Both the position numbers and the translations under genes were made by a program. From the NCBI RefSeq assembly GCF_010731115.1, contig NZ_AP022616.1:3720001-3784000 (forward strand): a stretch of DNA of 64,000 nucleotides, given 5' to 3'. The DNA comes from Mycolicibacterium phocaicum (GTDB lineage Bacteria; Actinomycetota; Actinomycetes; Mycobacteriales; Mycobacteriaceae). The notes below the pieces were generated by a model. It saw only the letters and a program-made list of their open reading frames with translations. It was not told the origin of the DNA and made no database searches. Of this stretch, positions 1 through 8,230 are shown piece after piece; the first letter of the stretch is position 1; each line of letters begins with the position of its first letter.

Positions 1-420
1 CAGATTGTCGAAAAGATGACCGGCGCCGATGGCAAGAAGGCCGATTCGGTGACGTGCCCCGATAACCTCGCGGGCCAGAAGGGCGCTGAGGTCAACTGCA
101 CCATGAAGGTCGGCGACAAGACCAGCACCGTCAACGTCACGGTCACCAGCGTCGAGGGTCAGAACGTGAAGTTCGACATGGTCCAGACGATCGACAAGGA
201 TCAGGTCGCCAAACAGATCAGCGAGGAGCTGGGACAACAGTTCGGCACCAAGCCCGAAACGTTGACCTGCCCGGAGAACCTCAAAGGCACACCCGGCGCC
301 ACGCTGCGCTGCGAGCTCAAAGACAGCGGCCAGACCTACGGCGTCACGGTCACCGTCAACAAGGTCGACGGCTCCGACGTGAACTACGGGTTCAAGGTCG
401 ACGACAAGCCGACGTCGTAA
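1..420 (+). CDS. DUF4333 domain protein, 5'-truncated by the window edge
   Basis: The reading frame is open from base 1, so the N-terminus lies outside the window; the first internal ATG is at 16. Two tandem DUF4333-like units are visible. Each has a TCP-x-NL motif (VTCPDNL and LTCPENL), then a G-A turn, a second cysteine (NCTM, RCEL) and a VTVT-x-VDG strand. This spacing suggests one disulfide per unit and an exported or lipid-anchored protein, although the signal peptide is not visible. DUF4333 proteins are common mycobacterial secreted or membrane proteins of unknown function. The stop is 3 bases before the next gene, so the two are probably cotranscribed. Confidence 0.75.
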   Translation, partial: QIVEKMTGADGKKADSVTCPDNLAGQKGAEVNCTMKVGDKTSTVNVTVTSVEGQNVKFDMVQTIDKDQVAKQISEELGQQFGTKPETLTCPENLKGTPGATLRCELKDSGQTYGVTVTVNKVDGSDVNYGFKVDDKPTS

Positions 421-423
421 CCG

Positions 424-1779
424 ATGGGAATGAAACGGGCCCTCTGGCGGGCATCTGCGCTCCTGGCGGTCTGCACCCTGACCGTCGCCGGCTGCGCCGG
501 GAAGCAGCTGAAACCACAGGCTGAGCCACCATCGTCGACGACGCCGGCGGCCCCTCCGGTGGAGATTCACGGCGACGCCTCGGACCCGGTGAACAAGATC
601 GTCATCAAAGCGATCGGCGACATCGAAAGCTATTGGCAGACCGAGTTTCCCAAGCTCTACAAGAAGGACTACACCCCGGTCAAGGGTGGGTTCTACGCGG
701 TGGATCCCGGGCAGGGACCGCTGCCGCCGTGCGCCCAGGCGGCCGCCGACATCGCCGGCAACGCGTTCTACTGCGCCAAGGCCGACAACGTCGCCTGGGA
801 CGTCGAAGGCCTGCTGCCGAGTCTGCGAAAGCGGTTCGGCGACTTCGTCATTCCCGTCGTGATGGCCCACGAATGGGGGCACGCGATCCAGGCCCGCGCG
901 AACTTCCAGGGCGAGACCGTCACCAAGGAGATCCAAGCCGACTGCTTCGCCGGGGCCTGGGCCAAGCACAGCGCCGAGACCTTCAAGCCCAGCCCCAACG
1001 ATCTCGACCGCGCCCTCGCCGGCGTACTGTTCCTGCGCGACGAGCCGGGCACCGGGCAGCATGAATTGAGCGCGCACGGCAGTGGTTTCGACCGGGTGAG
1101 TTCCTTCCGCAACGGATACGATCAGGGCCCGCAAGCCTGCGCCGACTACCGGCGCGGTGACCCGGTCGTGGTCGAGCTGCCGTTCAACAACGCGGAGGAT
1201 GCCGCGGCCGGCGGCAACGCCCCGTACGAGTCGATCGTGGACGGTGTCCCCGAGGACGCCGAGGACTACTTCGCGAAGCTCTACCAGCAGGGCACCGGCA
1301 AACCGTGGACCCCGATGAAGCCCGCGCAGAAGCTCGACCCGCGCAACCAACCGGACTGCGGCAACGAATCGACCAAGGGCTACGTGCTGTTCTACTGTGT
1401 CCCCGAGGACTATGTCGGATTCGACAACGTCGAGGCCATGCCCCAAATCTATGAGGAGGCGGGGGATTTCGCGGTGGCGACGCTGATCGCGACGCAGTAC
1501 GGGCTCGCGCTGCTGACCCGCCTCGGGCAGGACAGCAGCGACAAGCAGACGTCTCTGCAGGCCGACTGCCTCGCCGGCGCCTGGGCCGCGAGCCTGCTGC
1601 TGCACGAACGCGCCGACAGCCGTTACAGCCTGTCGCCGGGTGACCTCGACAAGGCGGTGTCCGCACTCCTGCTGTTCCGGGGTGAGGGTGACGTCGAACG
1701 CCAAGGTCAAGGCAGCGACCGGATCGACGCCTACCGCAAGGGCGTCTACGAGGGCGCGAAGCCGTGCCTCGCCCGTTGA
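424..1779 (+). CDS. Lipoprotein, neutral zinc metallopeptidase-like, with a duplicated degenerate second domain
   Basis: The 451-residue product begins with a lipoprotein signal: positively charged MKR, a hydrophobic stretch and lipobox VAGC with Cys24. It is therefore probably anchored outside the membrane. The HEWGH zinc motif lies at residues 149-153 and is followed by EIQADCFAGAWA, which supplies the expected downstream acidic ligand. The second half repeats this layout (DFAVATLIATQYGLALLTR, then LQADCLAGAWAAS), but HEWGH is replaced by TQYGL, so the second copy looks catalytically dead. An ATG two codons downstream (430) is an equally plausible start. It is likely an operon with the flanking genes. 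The substrate is unknown. Confidence 0.8.
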   Translation: MGMKRALWRASALLAVCTLTVAGCAGKQLKPQAEPPSSTTPAAPPVEIHGDASDPVNKIVIKAIGDIESYWQTEFPKLYKKDYTPVKGGFYAVDPGQGPLPPCAQAAADIAGNAFYCAKADNVAWDVEGLLPSLRKRFGDFVIPVVMAHEWGHAIQARANFQGETVTKEIQADCFAGAWAKHSAETFKPSPNDLDRALAGVLFLRDEPGTGQHELSAHGSGFDRVSSFRNGYDQGPQACADYRRGDPVVVELPFNNAEDAAAGGNAPYESIVDGVPEDAEDYFAKLYQQGTGKPWTPMKPAQKLDPRNQPDCGNESTKGYVLFYCVPEDYVGFDNVEAMPQIYEEAGDFAVATLIATQYGLALLTRLGQDSSDKQTSLQADCLAGAWAASLLLHERADSRYSLSPGDLDKAVSALLLFRGEGDVERQGQGSDRIDAYRKGVYEGAKPCLAR

Positions 1780-1813
1780 CCACAGCCACCTCGTCGCTCA
1801 AGGAGCGTGCTCG

Positions 1814-2128
1814 ATGACCCAGCCCGACCAGACCACCGTCGCCGCGGACGAGACGCCGGCCCAACAGCAGACCTCGGCCGGGCGCGGCCTGCTGAATTCG
1901 ATGCACCCGAAGGCGTTCTTCGCCATGGCCGACGGCTATCCCGTTGGGGTCAAACAGTTTCTGCAATTCTGCCTGCTGCTGATCTACCCGGGCTGGCTGA
2001 TCGCGGCGCCGTTGTGCGCGGCGATCTATTTCACGGGGTACGGCGTTTTGTGGGTATTGTTCTGGCCGTTGCGCGCGTGGATGAAGAAGAACCGGCCCGA
2101 GGAGTACGCCGCCAGTCAGCTCAAGTGA
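1814..2128 (+). CDS. Small membrane protein of unknown function
   Basis: The start at 1814 is chosen because an AAGGAG ribosome binding site lies about 8 bases upstream; longer in-frame extensions run through the preceding gene. The 104-residue product has a polar, Gln- and Thr-rich N-terminus of about 35 residues. Two hydrophobic segments follow (around QFLQFCLLLIYPGWLIAAPL and YGVLWVLFWPLRAW), then a basic tail. It lies 34 bases after the metallopeptidase-like lipoprotein gene and is probably cotranscribed with it. No catalytic motif is visible. Confidence 0.65.
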   Translation: MTQPDQTTVAADETPAQQQTSAGRGLLNSMHPKAFFAMADGYPVGVKQFLQFCLLLIYPGWLIAAPLCAAIYFTGYGVLWVLFWPLRAWMKKNRPEEYAASQLK

Positions 2129-2137
2129 GCGGGCGTC

Positions 2138-2653
2138 CTATCGCTTCAGGAAGTCGAAGAAGTGCGGCGTGGTGTCGACCCGCAGCCGCGTCAGCTTGCG
2201 GTAGCTGATGAGCCACAGGCCGTGTTCCAGGCGGTACTGCTCGTGATAGTGGCCGTAGCCGTGGAGATGCTCTTCGGCTTCGCCGTTGGTCCACCACAAC
2301 TTGTCCTCCATGGCCCAGATTCCGGTGGCCGTGGTGTCGCTGGTCAGCTCGATCTCGGGGGTGTGACCGTGGTGGACGGTGGTGACGGTGGTGCCGCCGT
2401 CGAGCAGTGACCGAATGGCGCGCGTCAGCGGCTCCTTACCGACCACCCGGTTGCCGGCCGCCTCTTTGGGCGTCCAATTGTCGTTGTCGGGCAACCCATC
2501 CCAGGTCTCGGAGACGACGTCGTCGGTGTGCAGTGTCGGGTAGACCTCCCACTGCTTGGTATCCATGCACCGCAGCCGGCGGGCGAAGGTGCGCTTGATT
2601 GCCTCGATGGCGCAGGCCTGGTCGCCGGTGCTGAGGGTGATGTCGGTGGTCAT
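2138..2653 (-). CDS. SnoaL-like (NTF2 fold) protein
   Basis: The 171-residue product has the SnoaL/NTF2-like pattern: an N-terminal helix with AIEAIKRTFARRLRCMD, then a W-D-G segment, a VHHGHTPEIEL strand and a long antiparallel C-terminal part. The family includes cyclases, dehydratases and proteins without catalysis, so the substrate cannot be named. The start ATG at 2653 has an AAAGAGA site just upstream, and longer frames run into the TetR gene. It is the last gene of a minus-strand SDR-TetR-SnoaL operon, 11 bases after TetR. Confidence 0.75.
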   Translation of the reverse strand: MTTDITLSTGDQACAIEAIKRTFARRLRCMDTKQWEVYPTLHTDDVVSETWDGLPDNDNWTPKEAAGNRVVGKEPLTRAIRSLLDGGTTVTTVHHGHTPEIELTSDTTATGIWAMEDKLWWTNGEAEEHLHGYGHYHEQYRLEHGLWLISYRKLTRLRVDTTPHFFDFLKR

Positions 2654-2664
2654 TCGATCTCTTT

Positions 2665-3267
2665 TCAGGATGTGCGGTTTCGCCGGCGCCAGGGCGCCAG
2701 CAGCAGTTCGCAGGCCCGGCGCATGTCGCGCTCGGCCTGCTCGGGCGTCGTCTCCCCGGTGATGGCCCACGACAGGATGCCGTACGCGCACTGCTCGAGC
2801 AGGAGCGCGATCTGCGTCTGGTCGGCGGTGGGCGCCGCGATCCCGGCGACGCCGAGAATGTTGCGCCGCAGGTTGTAGTCGCCGCGGACCGTCGACTCGG
2901 CGCGGCGGGCATTGACCGACGTGATCATCGCGCGCGCCAGTAGCGGACGGGCCAGCATGTTCCGGATGATGCCGGCCATGAACTCGGTGACGTCGGCGAC
3001 CGGGTGCCCGGTCGTCGGACCCGGCGGAGCTGCGGTCTGGGTGAGGTGGAACAGCAACGCCGCGAACAGGTGATGCTTCGTGGGGTAGTAGCGGTAGACG
3101 GTGGTGATCGAGACCGCCGACTGATCCGCCACGTCCTGCATCCGGACCTCTTCGAGGCCGTACCGCGCCCCCAGGAGCGCGGCGGTCGCGAGGATGCGGT
3201 CGCAGCGGTCGATTTGCGCGGGGGTCCTGGGAGTCGCCGGTTCCCTGTCGAGCGGTGCGCGGGGCAT
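2665..3267 (-). CDS. TetR/AcrR family transcriptional regulator
   Basis: The 200-residue protein has an N-terminal TetR helix-turn-helix at about residues 20-70, with RILATAALLGARYG, MQDVADQSAVSITTVYRYYPTK and the characteristic Y-R-Y-x-x-K ending of the recognition helix. The C-terminal 130 residues are the ligand-binding and dimer domain, which I cannot assign to a ligand. It starts 2 bases after the SDR stop codon and is followed by a SnoaL-like gene, so it probably autoregulates this operon. The palindrome at 4110-4125 in the divergent promoter is a candidate operator. Confidence 0.88.
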   Translation of the reverse strand: MPRAPLDREPATPRTPAQIDRCDRILATAALLGARYGLEEVRMQDVADQSAVSITTVYRYYPTKHHLFAALLFHLTQTAAPPGPTTGHPVADVTEFMAGIIRNMLARPLLARAMITSVNARRAESTVRGDYNLRRNILGVAGIAAPTADQTQIALLLEQCAYGILSWAITGETTPEQAERDMRRACELLLAPWRRRNRTS

Positions 3268-3269
3268 GG

Positions 3270-4100
3270 CTAAACCGCCGGCCCAGACGGCGTGCCCTGC
3301 AACATCTTCTGGATCATCGCGTGTGACGCCAGCAGCACCTTGTCGCGATCGGTGGTGGCGTGGACCGCCGGACTGGCGGCGTGCATCGAGATGACGTGCA
3401 CGGGTCCGTTCGCGAGATTCGCGAGGCCTTCACGGGCGACGTCGGCCGGATCGGACGCGGGCATGCCGGGGACGTCGAAATTGAGGCCGACGCGCTCCAT
3501 CGCCGGTGTCCTGGTGAGGCCGAGGACGAGTTCGAGGACGTGCACGTTGTGCTCGCGCAGCTCCAGCCACAGACCCTCGGCGTAGATCCGGCTGAATGCC
3601 TTCACCCCGCCGTACACGGTGTGCCGCGCCGAGCCGAGGTGCCCGGAGAGCGATCCGACCAACATCAGCCCGCCCCGGCGACGCTCGCGCATCGGCGCGC
3701 CGAAGTGGTGGACCAGCCGCAGCGGGGTGGTGACGTTCAGGTCGATGACGCGCTGGAACTCCGTCAGGTCGCCGTCGAGGAACTCGGCGCTGTGGGTGTT
3801 GGCGCCGGCGTTGTAGATGAGGAGTCCGACCTCCAGATCGGTTGTGGCACTGATGATCTGATCCACACCGTCATCGGTGGTCAGGTCGACGGTGAGCTCG
3901 CGCACCGTCACGCCCAACTCGCGACAGCGAGTGGCGGTGGCCTGCAGCGGCCCCGGCTTGCGCGCGATCAGCACCAGGTTGACACCGGCCCGCGCGAGCA
4001 GTGCCGCGAACTCGGCCCCGACGCCTTCCGAGCCACCCGCGATGACGGCCCACGGCCCGTATTGCTGCAACTGCAATGCGTCCTCACTAGACAAGTTCAC
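3270..4100 (-). CDS. Short-chain dehydrogenase/reductase (SDR)
   Basis: A classical SDR of 276 residues. Residues about 15-45 form the nucleotide-binding fold with the GGSEGVG glycine motif, and NAG follows at about residue 95. The catalytic part has a serine in VGSLSGHLG and the YGGVK (Y-x-x-x-K) pair near residue 165. An Arg after the second strand (LIARKPG) suggests NADP(H) preference. The start is GTG at 4100; an upstream ATG at 4107 is out of frame. It is divergent from the LLM oxidoreductase gene across a 78-base promoter region. Substrate not determinable. Confidence 0.85.
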   Translation of the reverse strand: MNLSSEDALQLQQYGPWAVIAGGSEGVGAEFAALLARAGVNLVLIARKPGPLQATATRCRELGVTVRELTVDLTTDDGVDQIISATTDLEVGLLIYNAGANTHSAEFLDGDLTEFQRVIDLNVTTPLRLVHHFGAPMRERRRGGLMLVGSLSGHLGSARHTVYGGVKAFSRIYAEGLWLELREHNVHVLELVLGLTRTPAMERVGLNFDVPGMPASDPADVAREGLANLANGPVHVISMHAASPAVHATTDRDKVLLASHAMIQKMLQGTPSGPAV

Positions 4101-4109
4101 GCCCCATAT

Positions 4110-4125
4110 CTAAAATTCATTTTAG
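4110..4125. promoter_or_regulatory. Palindrome in a divergent promoter, candidate TetR operator
   Basis: CTAAAAT-tc-ATTTTAG is a perfect inverted repeat with 7-base arms in the 78-base gap between the divergent SDR and LLM genes. It is strikingly AT-rich compared with its surroundings. A TetR gene is cotranscribed with the SDR, so this is the natural candidate for its binding site. The regulator assignment is inference. Confidence 0.45.
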
Positions 4126-4178
4126 TTTTCAGCGTCCGAGGGTAGCCGATCCAGACGCCAGATCGGAAGGGCGCATAA

Positions 4179-5045
4179 ATGCGGATTGGTCTGCAGACGC
4201 CAGTGGTGATCCAGGTACCCGCCACCGCGTCGGCGTGGGAAGCGACGGCCGGCGTCGCCGAGATCGGGGAGATCGCCGCCGTCGCCGACCTGCTCGGCAT
4301 CGACTACCTGACGTGTTCCGAACATGTCGTCGTGCCGACCGATGTGGCGGCCACCCGGGGCGCGACGTACTGGGATCCGCTGGCCACCTTGGCTTTCATC
4401 GCCGGGCGCACATCGCGCATCCGGCTGGCCACCTCGGTGCTGGTGCTGGGCTACCACCATCCGCTCGAGATCGCCAAGCGTTACGGCACCCTCGACCAGG
4501 TCAGCGGTGGCCGGTTGATCCTGGGCGTGGGCGTCGGGTCGCTGCGGGAGGAGTTCGACCTGCTGGGCGCGGCCTGGGACGACCGGGGTGCCCGCGCGGA
4601 CGAGGCGATGACCGCGCTGCGCGCGGCATTGCCCACCAATCATCCAGTGCACCAGGGTGATCACTACAACTACGACTCGTTCGTGATGGACCCCTGTGCG
4701 CTGCAACCGCGCGTACCGATCTGGGTGGGCGGCCGGACCCGCCGTTCGCTGCGCCGAGCCGTCGAGCTCGGCGACGGCTGGATGCCCTTCGGCCTCGCGG
4801 CGGCCGAGATCTCGACAATGCTTGCCACCGTGGAACTTCCGACGGATTTCGACATCGTGCTCGCCACGAGGCCGCTGGATCCCATGGGTGCACCGCAACA
4901 GACACTCGATGCACTCGGCGCGCTCGAGGACGCCGGCGCGACGGCCGCGACCTGCGTGATCGCCTCCCGATCCGGGGCGCACTGCTGCGAACAACTCGGC
5001 GCCCTGGCAGATCTGACGAACCTGCTGACCACGGAGGCGAGATGA
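4179..5045 (+). CDS. LLM class F420-dependent oxidoreductase
   Basis: The 288-residue protein has the luciferase-like (TIM barrel) signature: MRIGLQTP at the start, then ADLLGIDYLTCSEHV, the TSRIRLATSVLVL strand, EIAKRYGTLDQVSGGRLILG and the C-terminal VPIWVGGRTRRSLRRAVELGDGW. This organisation is typical of mycobacterial F420-dependent enzymes, for which F420H2 is the usual cofactor; flavin use cannot be excluded. The stop overlaps the start of the next gene by ATGA, so translation is coupled. The divergent SDR and downstream SnoaL gene suggest one catabolic or modification pathway. Confidence 0.85.
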   Translation: MRIGLQTPVVIQVPATASAWEATAGVAEIGEIAAVADLLGIDYLTCSEHVVVPTDVAATRGATYWDPLATLAFIAGRTSRIRLATSVLVLGYHHPLEIAKRYGTLDQVSGGRLILGVGVGSLREEFDLLGAAWDDRGARADEAMTALRAALPTNHPVHQGDHYNYDSFVMDPCALQPRVPIWVGGRTRRSLRRAVELGDGWMPFGLAAAEISTMLATVELPTDFDIVLATRPLDPMGAPQQTLDALGALEDAGATAATCVIASRSGAHCCEQLGALADLTNLLTTEAR

Positions 5046-5539
5046 CTGAACAACGACTGGCCGAGCTCGAAGCGCGGTTGCGCCGCATCGAGGACGAACG
5101 CGCCATCGAGCGGATGATCGCTTCCTACGGTCCGCTCGTCGACGCCGGCGAGGCCGACGCCGTCGCCGCGATGTGGGCGCCCGACGGTGTCTACGATGTC
5201 GAGAACTGGCTCATGACCGGGCCCGCCGACGTCGCGGCCATGGTGCGCTCACCCGGTCACCAGGATTTCATCACCACCGGTTGCACCAACTTCCTGAGTC
5301 CCGCCGTCGTCACCGTCGACGGCGATGAGGCGGTCGCCGTCTGCGAGTCGACGCTGTTACTCAGGCGCACAACGACTTACGAACCCATCCGGGCCGGCGT
5401 CAGCCACTTTCACCTTCGCCGGGCCACCGGGGCGCCGCACGGCTGGCAGATCGTCAAACGCGTCACGCGACTGCTCGACGGAACCGAGGGGCCCCGCAGG
5501 TTGCTGTCGGACGGTATCGCCGGACGGCTCCCGGCCTAG
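5042..5539 (+). CDS. SnoaL-like (nuclear transport factor 2 family) protein
   Basis: The 165-residue product opens with a coiled helix (LAELEARLRRIEDERAIERM) and continues as an NTF2-like cone, with ASYGPLVDAGEADAVAAMWA, an aromatic-rich core and a final strand containing RRATGAPHGWQIVKRVTRLL. The ATG overlaps the LLM oxidoreductase stop (ATGA), showing coupled translation. Its 3' end overlaps the convergent TetR gene by 4 bases. Family members act as hydratases, isomerases or dehydratases on polycyclic or phenylpropanoid substrates; which applies here is unknown. Confidence 0.78.
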   Translation: MTEQRLAELEARLRRIEDERAIERMIASYGPLVDAGEADAVAAMWAPDGVYDVENWLMTGPADVAAMVRSPGHQDFITTGCTNFLSPAVVTVDGDEAVAVCESTLLLRRTTTYEPIRAGVSHFHLRRATGAPHGWQIVKRVTRLLDGTEGPRRLLSDGIAGRLPA

Positions 5540-6183
5540 CCGCGCACCCGGTCCAGCGTGTGCCCGGCCATGGCCGCCAGGACGCGGTGGGCCCGGGCGA
5601 CCATCGCCGCGGCGGACTCCTCGGGATGATTGCGCCAGAACAGCATCAGCGCCGACACCATGTGTTCCCAGACGCCGGTGGCGGCCACCAGGTCCACGGG
5701 ATCGGTCAGGCCGACACTGCCGAGGGACCGCGATACCCCCGCGAACGCCTGCTGGCGCAAGATCGTCCGTTGCTCGCGTGCGGCATCCCGCGCCGGGCCA
5801 TGGGGGACCGACCGGTCGAACAGCACATGCCAGTCGCCCGGGTGCCCCTCGAACGTCGTGAAGATGGCGGCCAGCACGGGCTCGCCGGCGGCGGCGCCGG
5901 CCGCGGCCAGGTGGTCGGGGGAGTTGAGCGCGTCGGCGACGGCCTGCTCGATCTGGGTGCCGATCTTGGTCACGCAGGCGGCGTAGACCGCCTCTTTCGA
6001 CCCGAAGTAACTGATGATCAGGGTCTTGGAGACGTCGGCCTGCGCGGCGATGGCGGCCAGGGACGCGCCCGCGTACGTGGCACGGCTGAACTCGGCGATG
6101 GCGGCTTCGACGATCAGCTGCTCACGCTCACCGCGCGGCACACCTTTGGTACCGGTCCTGCCGGTGACGGGGCGCGTGGTCAT
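5536..6183 (-). CDS. TetR family transcriptional regulator
   Basis: A 215-residue TetR protein. The helix-turn-helix lies at about residues 20-65 (EQLIVEAAIAEFSRATYAGA, then SLAAIAAQADVSKTLIISYF and G-S-K-E). The C-terminal ligand domain ends with a W-E-H-M-V-S-A-L helix. It lies 70 bases downstream of the DUF6670-like gene on the same strand, and could control the 8172-6254 operon or the neighbouring LLM/SnoaL pair. The ligand is unknown. Confidence 0.87.
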   Translation of the reverse strand: MTTRPVTGRTGTKGVPRGEREQLIVEAAIAEFSRATYAGASLAAIAAQADVSKTLIISYFGSKEAVYAACVTKIGTQIEQAVADALNSPDHLAAAGAAAGEPVLAAIFTTFEGHPGDWHVLFDRSVPHGPARDAAREQRTILRQQAFAGVSRSLGSVGLTDPVDLVAATGVWEHMVSALMLFWRNHPEESAAAMVARAHRVLAAMAGHTLDRVRG

Positions 6184-6253
6184 CGGGACAGCCTAATCAG
6201 CCCCGCAGCACCTCTGCCCCGGAGTTGACCGTTGCCTGGGACGAACAGGCAAT

Positions 6254-7309
6254 TCAGTCCGGCTGAACGTCGATCCACTCCAGATATGCACTGCCCGAGA
6301 CCGATCCGGTACCCCAGGTACCGGTATAGGAGTACGCCGTCACGTATCCCGGTCCGTGCCCGAGGCGCCACGGCGCATCGACGGTGCCGATCAGCGCCAG
6401 AATTTCTCGGTCGCCATCACGCACCGACCACTTGAACTTGCGGGGCCTCCGCATCGTGTTGCCCCGATCGTCGACGAGCGGCTCGCCGTATTCGGTGACC
6501 GCGAAGTGGACGTCGGTGTAGACCTCGGTCTCGCCGCTGAGCACCCGCACGTGGGCCAGCTTGCAGGCGGTGCGGCCCCGCGCCCGGACGTCGGTCAGCA
6601 ACACCTGCGTTCGCTCGTCGAGGTTGATGATCTGGTAGGTGAAGAAATCCAGCGGCAGTTTCAGCTGGGCCGGTATCGGCCGGCGCGTAAGTGCTTGGTG
6701 CGTACGGATTCTCGCGTACTCGAAGGTACCCAGACCGCTGACTGCGACGCCGTCGACCGTGCCGGTGTAGGGCGCGAGCAGGCTCAGGTGGTCATAGATC
6801 GGCGACTTCACGAAGTACGAAACCTGTTCTGTGACATTCAGTTTGAGGTCTACGTCGAACTGCGGATAGCGGCCGCGGACGACGACGCGCGGCAGGGCCA
6901 CGTTGATGGCCAGGTCTTCGGCCCAGCGCAGCCGGCGGGCATCGGCGGTGAACCAGCAGTCCGCGCTCATGTCGTAGGCCCGATAGAACCGCTGATCCGC
7001 ATGCGCGGTCGACGAGAAGACCGTGGTGGTGTCACGCGCGTCGGCGGCGGCCAGGTGGTCGAGATCGAACAGTTCGGCGCCCGACGCACCCAGCAGCGTC
7101 ATGGTGTTGAGATAGCGGTAGGGCTCGGGCAGGTCCGGTACGAACACACCGAAATGCGTGACGCCCCAGGCACGTGAGAGGTCATGCGGCCGGAGAATCT
7201 CCGGGGCGTCGAACGGCAGGCGCGACGCCGGCAGGCGACTGTCGACCAGCGGCAGCAGGCCGTCGATGACGACACGCGACAGCGCGCGGGAGATCGGGTG
7301 CGTCTTCAT
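6254..7309 (-). CDS. Conserved mycobacterial protein, DUF6670-like
   Basis: The start at 7309 is supported by an AAGGA site 7 bases upstream; longer frames overlap the SDR gene. The 351-residue protein has no signal peptide. Its beginning (ISRALSRVVIDGLLPLVDSR, SRLPFDAPEILRPHDLSRAW) and the following THFGVFVPDLPEPYRYLN resemble the DUF6670 family as I remember it. The rest is rich in beta strands with no recognisable catalytic motif. It follows the SDR gene by 29 bases, suggesting cotranscription, and may act in lipid or steroid metabolism by association only. Confidence 0.68.
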   Translation of the reverse strand: MKTHPISRALSRVVIDGLLPLVDSRLPASRLPFDAPEILRPHDLSRAWGVTHFGVFVPDLPEPYRYLNTMTLLGASGAELFDLDHLAAADARDTTTVFSSTAHADQRFYRAYDMSADCWFTADARRLRWAEDLAINVALPRVVVRGRYPQFDVDLKLNVTEQVSYFVKSPIYDHLSLLAPYTGTVDGVAVSGLGTFEYARIRTHQALTRRPIPAQLKLPLDFFTYQIINLDERTQVLLTDVRARGRTACKLAHVRVLSGETEVYTDVHFAVTEYGEPLVDDRGNTMRRPRKFKWSVRDGDREILALIGTVDAPWRLGHGPGYVTAYSYTGTWGTGSVSGSAYLEWIDVQPD

Positions 7310-7338
7310 GGAGTCCTTGTCTGACGTGGGATCGGCGA

Positions 7339-8172
7339 CTAGGTGAGGGCGGCGAGAGCCCGGTCCGCCGTGGCGGGGGAGATGAGGTCGATGGTCGGCA
7401 GGACCGCGCGCAGCACCGCGGGGCTGACCTCGACCGGCTGATGGGTGACCGCCCGCACGATCCAGCGTCCGGCCTCTTCCGCCGACAGTGCCGGGGCATC
7501 CTCGTATTCGGCTGTGGGCGCGATCATTTCGGTGCGGACCAGCGGGAAGTAGACATTGGTGGCGCTGATGCCGGGGTGGGGCCGTTCGGCATTGAGACTG
7601 CGGCCGAAGATCGCCAGCGCACTCTTGGAAGCGGCATACGCGGAGAAGCGCGGGAACGTGTTGGCGTGCAGGCCCCAGGTACAGACGTTGACGACCTGAC
7701 CGCGGCCGCGCTCGATCATGCCCGGCAGCAGCCCCAGGCTCAGCTGGACAGCAGCCAGGTAGTTGAGGGACATCGTGCGCTGATAGTCGTGCAGTCGGTC
7801 GGTGGCGTCGGCGATGCTGCGGCGGATCGAATGTCCGGCGTTGTTCACCAGCACGTCCACGCGTTCGTCGGCGAGGTCGGCCAGCAGCCGGGCCGTGGCC
7901 GCCTGGTCGGCCAGATCGCAAGTGCGCCAAGAGCATCCGGTCTCGGCGGCGAGCGTCCGTAGTTCGTCCTCCCGGCGGGCGACGGCGATGACGGTGGCAC
8001 CGCGCGCGCGGAGCTGGGTGACGGCCTGCCGGCCGATACCGGCCGAGGCGCCCGTCACGACGATCGTCAGGTCGCTGACGTCACGTCCCGGGCCGGCCAG
8101 CGCGGCGTCGAGTCGCTCGGGCAACAGGGTGCGGCGCTGGACGAGATCCATCACGGCATTACGAATGAACAT
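7339..8172 (-). CDS. Short-chain dehydrogenase/reductase (SDR)
   Basis: The product is about 277 residues from ATG 8172, which has a GGGAGGAAG site directly upstream; a GTG at 8187 would add five residues and bury that site. Motifs in order: VVTGASAGIG for nucleotide binding, an R-x-x-x-E segment (ARREDEL) after the second strand, NNAG, the catalytic tyrosine and lysine in YAASK, and a C-terminal substrate region. It is first in a minus-strand operon with the DUF6670-like gene and the TetR gene at 5536. Substrate unknown. Confidence 0.85.
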   Translation of the reverse strand: MFIRNAVMDLVQRRTLLPERLDAALAGPGRDVSDLTIVVTGASAGIGRQAVTQLRARGATVIAVARREDELRTLAAETGCSWRTCDLADQAATARLLADLADERVDVLVNNAGHSIRRSIADATDRLHDYQRTMSLNYLAAVQLSLGLLPGMIERGRGQVVNVCTWGLHANTFPRFSAYAASKSALAIFGRSLNAERPHPGISATNVYFPLVRTEMIAPTAEYEDAPALSAEEAGRWIVRAVTHQPVEVSPAVLRAVLPTIDLISPATADRALAALT

Positions 8173-8214
8173 GGCTTCCTCCCACACGGTGTTCTCACCG
8201 GAACGTCGCCGATA

Positions 8215-8228
8215 TTACCACTCGGTTA
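8215..8228. promoter_or_regulatory. Imperfect palindrome upstream of an SDR gene
   Basis: TTACC-actc-GGTTA is a near-symmetric element lying 43 bases upstream of the SDR start, in the gap after the upstream same-strand gene. TetR-type regulators often bind sites of this size, and one is encoded at the end of this operon. The assignment is weak because one base breaks the symmetry. Confidence 0.25.
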
Positions 8229-8230
8229 CT

